Origin: Actinomycetota bacterium
GTDB taxonomy: Bacteria > Actinomycetota > Thermoleophilia > Gaiellales > Gaiellaceae
Assembly: GCA_013817555.1 (NCBI GenBank)
Contig: JACDCN010000101.1
Span: 1 to 7,228 of the forward strand
DNA: 7,228 bases
Direction: 5' to 3'
Shown: positions 6,697 through 7,228 of the stretch, piece by piece
Layout of the letters: every line of letters begins with the position of its first letter
Position numbering within the stretch: position 1 is the stretch's first letter
Translations under genes and position numbers: made by a program
Notes under the pieces: generated by a model
Seen by the model: only the letters and a program-made list of their open reading frames with translations
Databases searched by the model: none
What the model was told of the DNA's origin: nothing

Positions 6697-7228
6697 CTAG
6701 CGGAGCGGGGTGAAGAGCTCGGGCCAGTGCTCCATCGCGTTTCGGATCGGGATCGGAGAGGCTTGACCCAACCCGCAGATCGAGGTCTTCTCCATGGCGA
6801 GCAGCCACTCATCGACCTTCTCCCGTGTCATCGGCGCCCGTCCGTGCTCGAGCTCTTCGCAGAGATGGTGGAGCGCGCGGTTGCCGATCCGGCAGGGCGT
6901 GCACTTCTGGCAGGACTCCTCCGCGAAGAAGCGCATCGTCTCGGAGAGCAGGCGAAGCGGCGAGTAGGAGGCCGGGAAGACTTGGAGCGCAGCCGAGCCG
7001 ACGCCCGCGCCGTACTTGCGCAGACTGTCGCGGGTCAGCGGGGCGTCGATCGCCGTCGGGGGAAGGATTCCACTCGCCGCGCCGCCGGGGACGATCGCGC
7101 CCGTCTCCCCCTTGAAGCCGCCGGCGTACCCGTCGACGAGCTCGCGTGTTGTGACGCCGTTCGGGGCCTCGTAGCAACCGGGCTGGGCGACTGCGCCCGA
7201 GATCGACCAGAGTCGTGTTCCCGCGGCC
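6697..7228 (-). CDS. NADH-binding subunit of NAD-linked formate dehydrogenase, NuoF/FdsB/HndC family, C-terminal part (5' truncated by window)
   Basis: The frame is open from the window edge to TAG 6697-6699, giving 176 C-terminal residues. The first part (TRLWSISGAVAQPGCYEAP...) matches the SLBB domain after the FMN/NADH-binding fold. It is followed by GAGVGSAALQVFP and then RFFAEESCQKCTPCRIG. The latter, with ICGLGQ about 40 residues later, supplies the four Cys of the N3-type [4Fe-4S] cluster (C-x2-C-x2-C...C). This family takes electrons from Fe-S clusters to FMN and NAD+, or the reverse. The FMN/NADH-binding fold itself is upstream of the window. Being 71 bases upstream of fdhA on the same strand, it is probably the diaphorase subunit of the same enzyme (FdsB role). 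The Met at 6936 is internal and not a start. The symbol is left open because nuoF, fdsB and fdhB cannot be separated from this part alone. Confidence 0.88.
   Translation of the reverse strand, partial: AAGTRLWSISGAVAQPGCYEAPNGVTTRELVDGYAGGFKGETGAIVPGGAASGILPPTAIDAPLTRDSLRKYGAGVGSAALQVFPASYSPLRLLSETMRFFAEESCQKCTPCRIGNRALHHLCEELEHGRAPMTREKVDEWLLAMEKTSICGLGQASPIPIRNAMEHWPELFTPLR

Noticed and set aside
6626..6808. N-terminal extension of FdhA up to 6808.
   Set aside because: It overlaps the conserved end of the NuoF-like gene and the palindromic spacer; the ferredoxin domain begins at ATG 6625.
1..7228. CRISPR arrays, insertion sequences, rRNA genes.
   Set aside because: No repeat-spacer pattern, transposase-like protein, terminal inverted repeats or rRNA-like sequence seen.

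Overview
The window is GC-rich (strong G/C bias at third codon positions), with compact, overlapping genes and frequent GTG starts. The protein families (zinc-ribbon membrane proteins, GerMN/Gmad2 lipoprotein, GT-C-like membrane protein, NADH-linked molybdenum formate dehydrogenase) suggest a soil or environmental actinobacterium, perhaps Thermoleophilia. That placement is inference from style and gene content; no rRNA or other phylogenetic marker is present.

Left half, + strand (1-3060): a run of closely packed genes. It holds the 3' end of an aminoglycoside 6-adenylyltransferase-like gene, a GerMN-Gmad2 lipoprotein broken by a one-base loss, and a small RanBP2-type zinc-finger protein with a C-terminal membrane anchor. 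A second, tiny zinc-finger gene also lacks one base, and a polytopic GT-C-like membrane protein follows. Two of the junctions are identical GTGA stop/start overlaps.

Centre (3061-3182): a 122-base gap between convergent genes, holding only a short hairpin.

Right half, - strand (7228 down to 3183): the 3' end of a NuoF/FdsB-like NADH-binding subunit, a 71-base gap with striking palindromes, the formate dehydrogenase alpha subunit fdhA, and a biotin-protein ligase (birA) starting in a GTGA overlap with the fdhA stop.

The main result is that fdhA appears as two open frames separated by a single in-frame TGA (5573-5575). Both sides are in the same frame, the flanking protein is continuous (CEST-U-HAPTLYGLVRS), and the TGA lies exactly where formate dehydrogenases carry catalytic Cys or selenocysteine followed by His. 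Just downstream is a hairpin with a GGUC apical loop, as in the E. coli fdhF SECIS. I therefore read it as one 897-residue selenoprotein spanning 3932-6625, not two genes. Its N-terminal half also lacks the His-Cys3 [4Fe-4S] ligands expected in NuoG/FdsA-type subunits. With the NuoF-like partner it would form a cytoplasmic NAD-linked formate dehydrogenase, with electrons passing from the Mo/W-bis-MGD site through Fe-S clusters to FMN/NAD. The selenocysteine machinery (selA, selB, selC, selD) must lie elsewhere in the genome.
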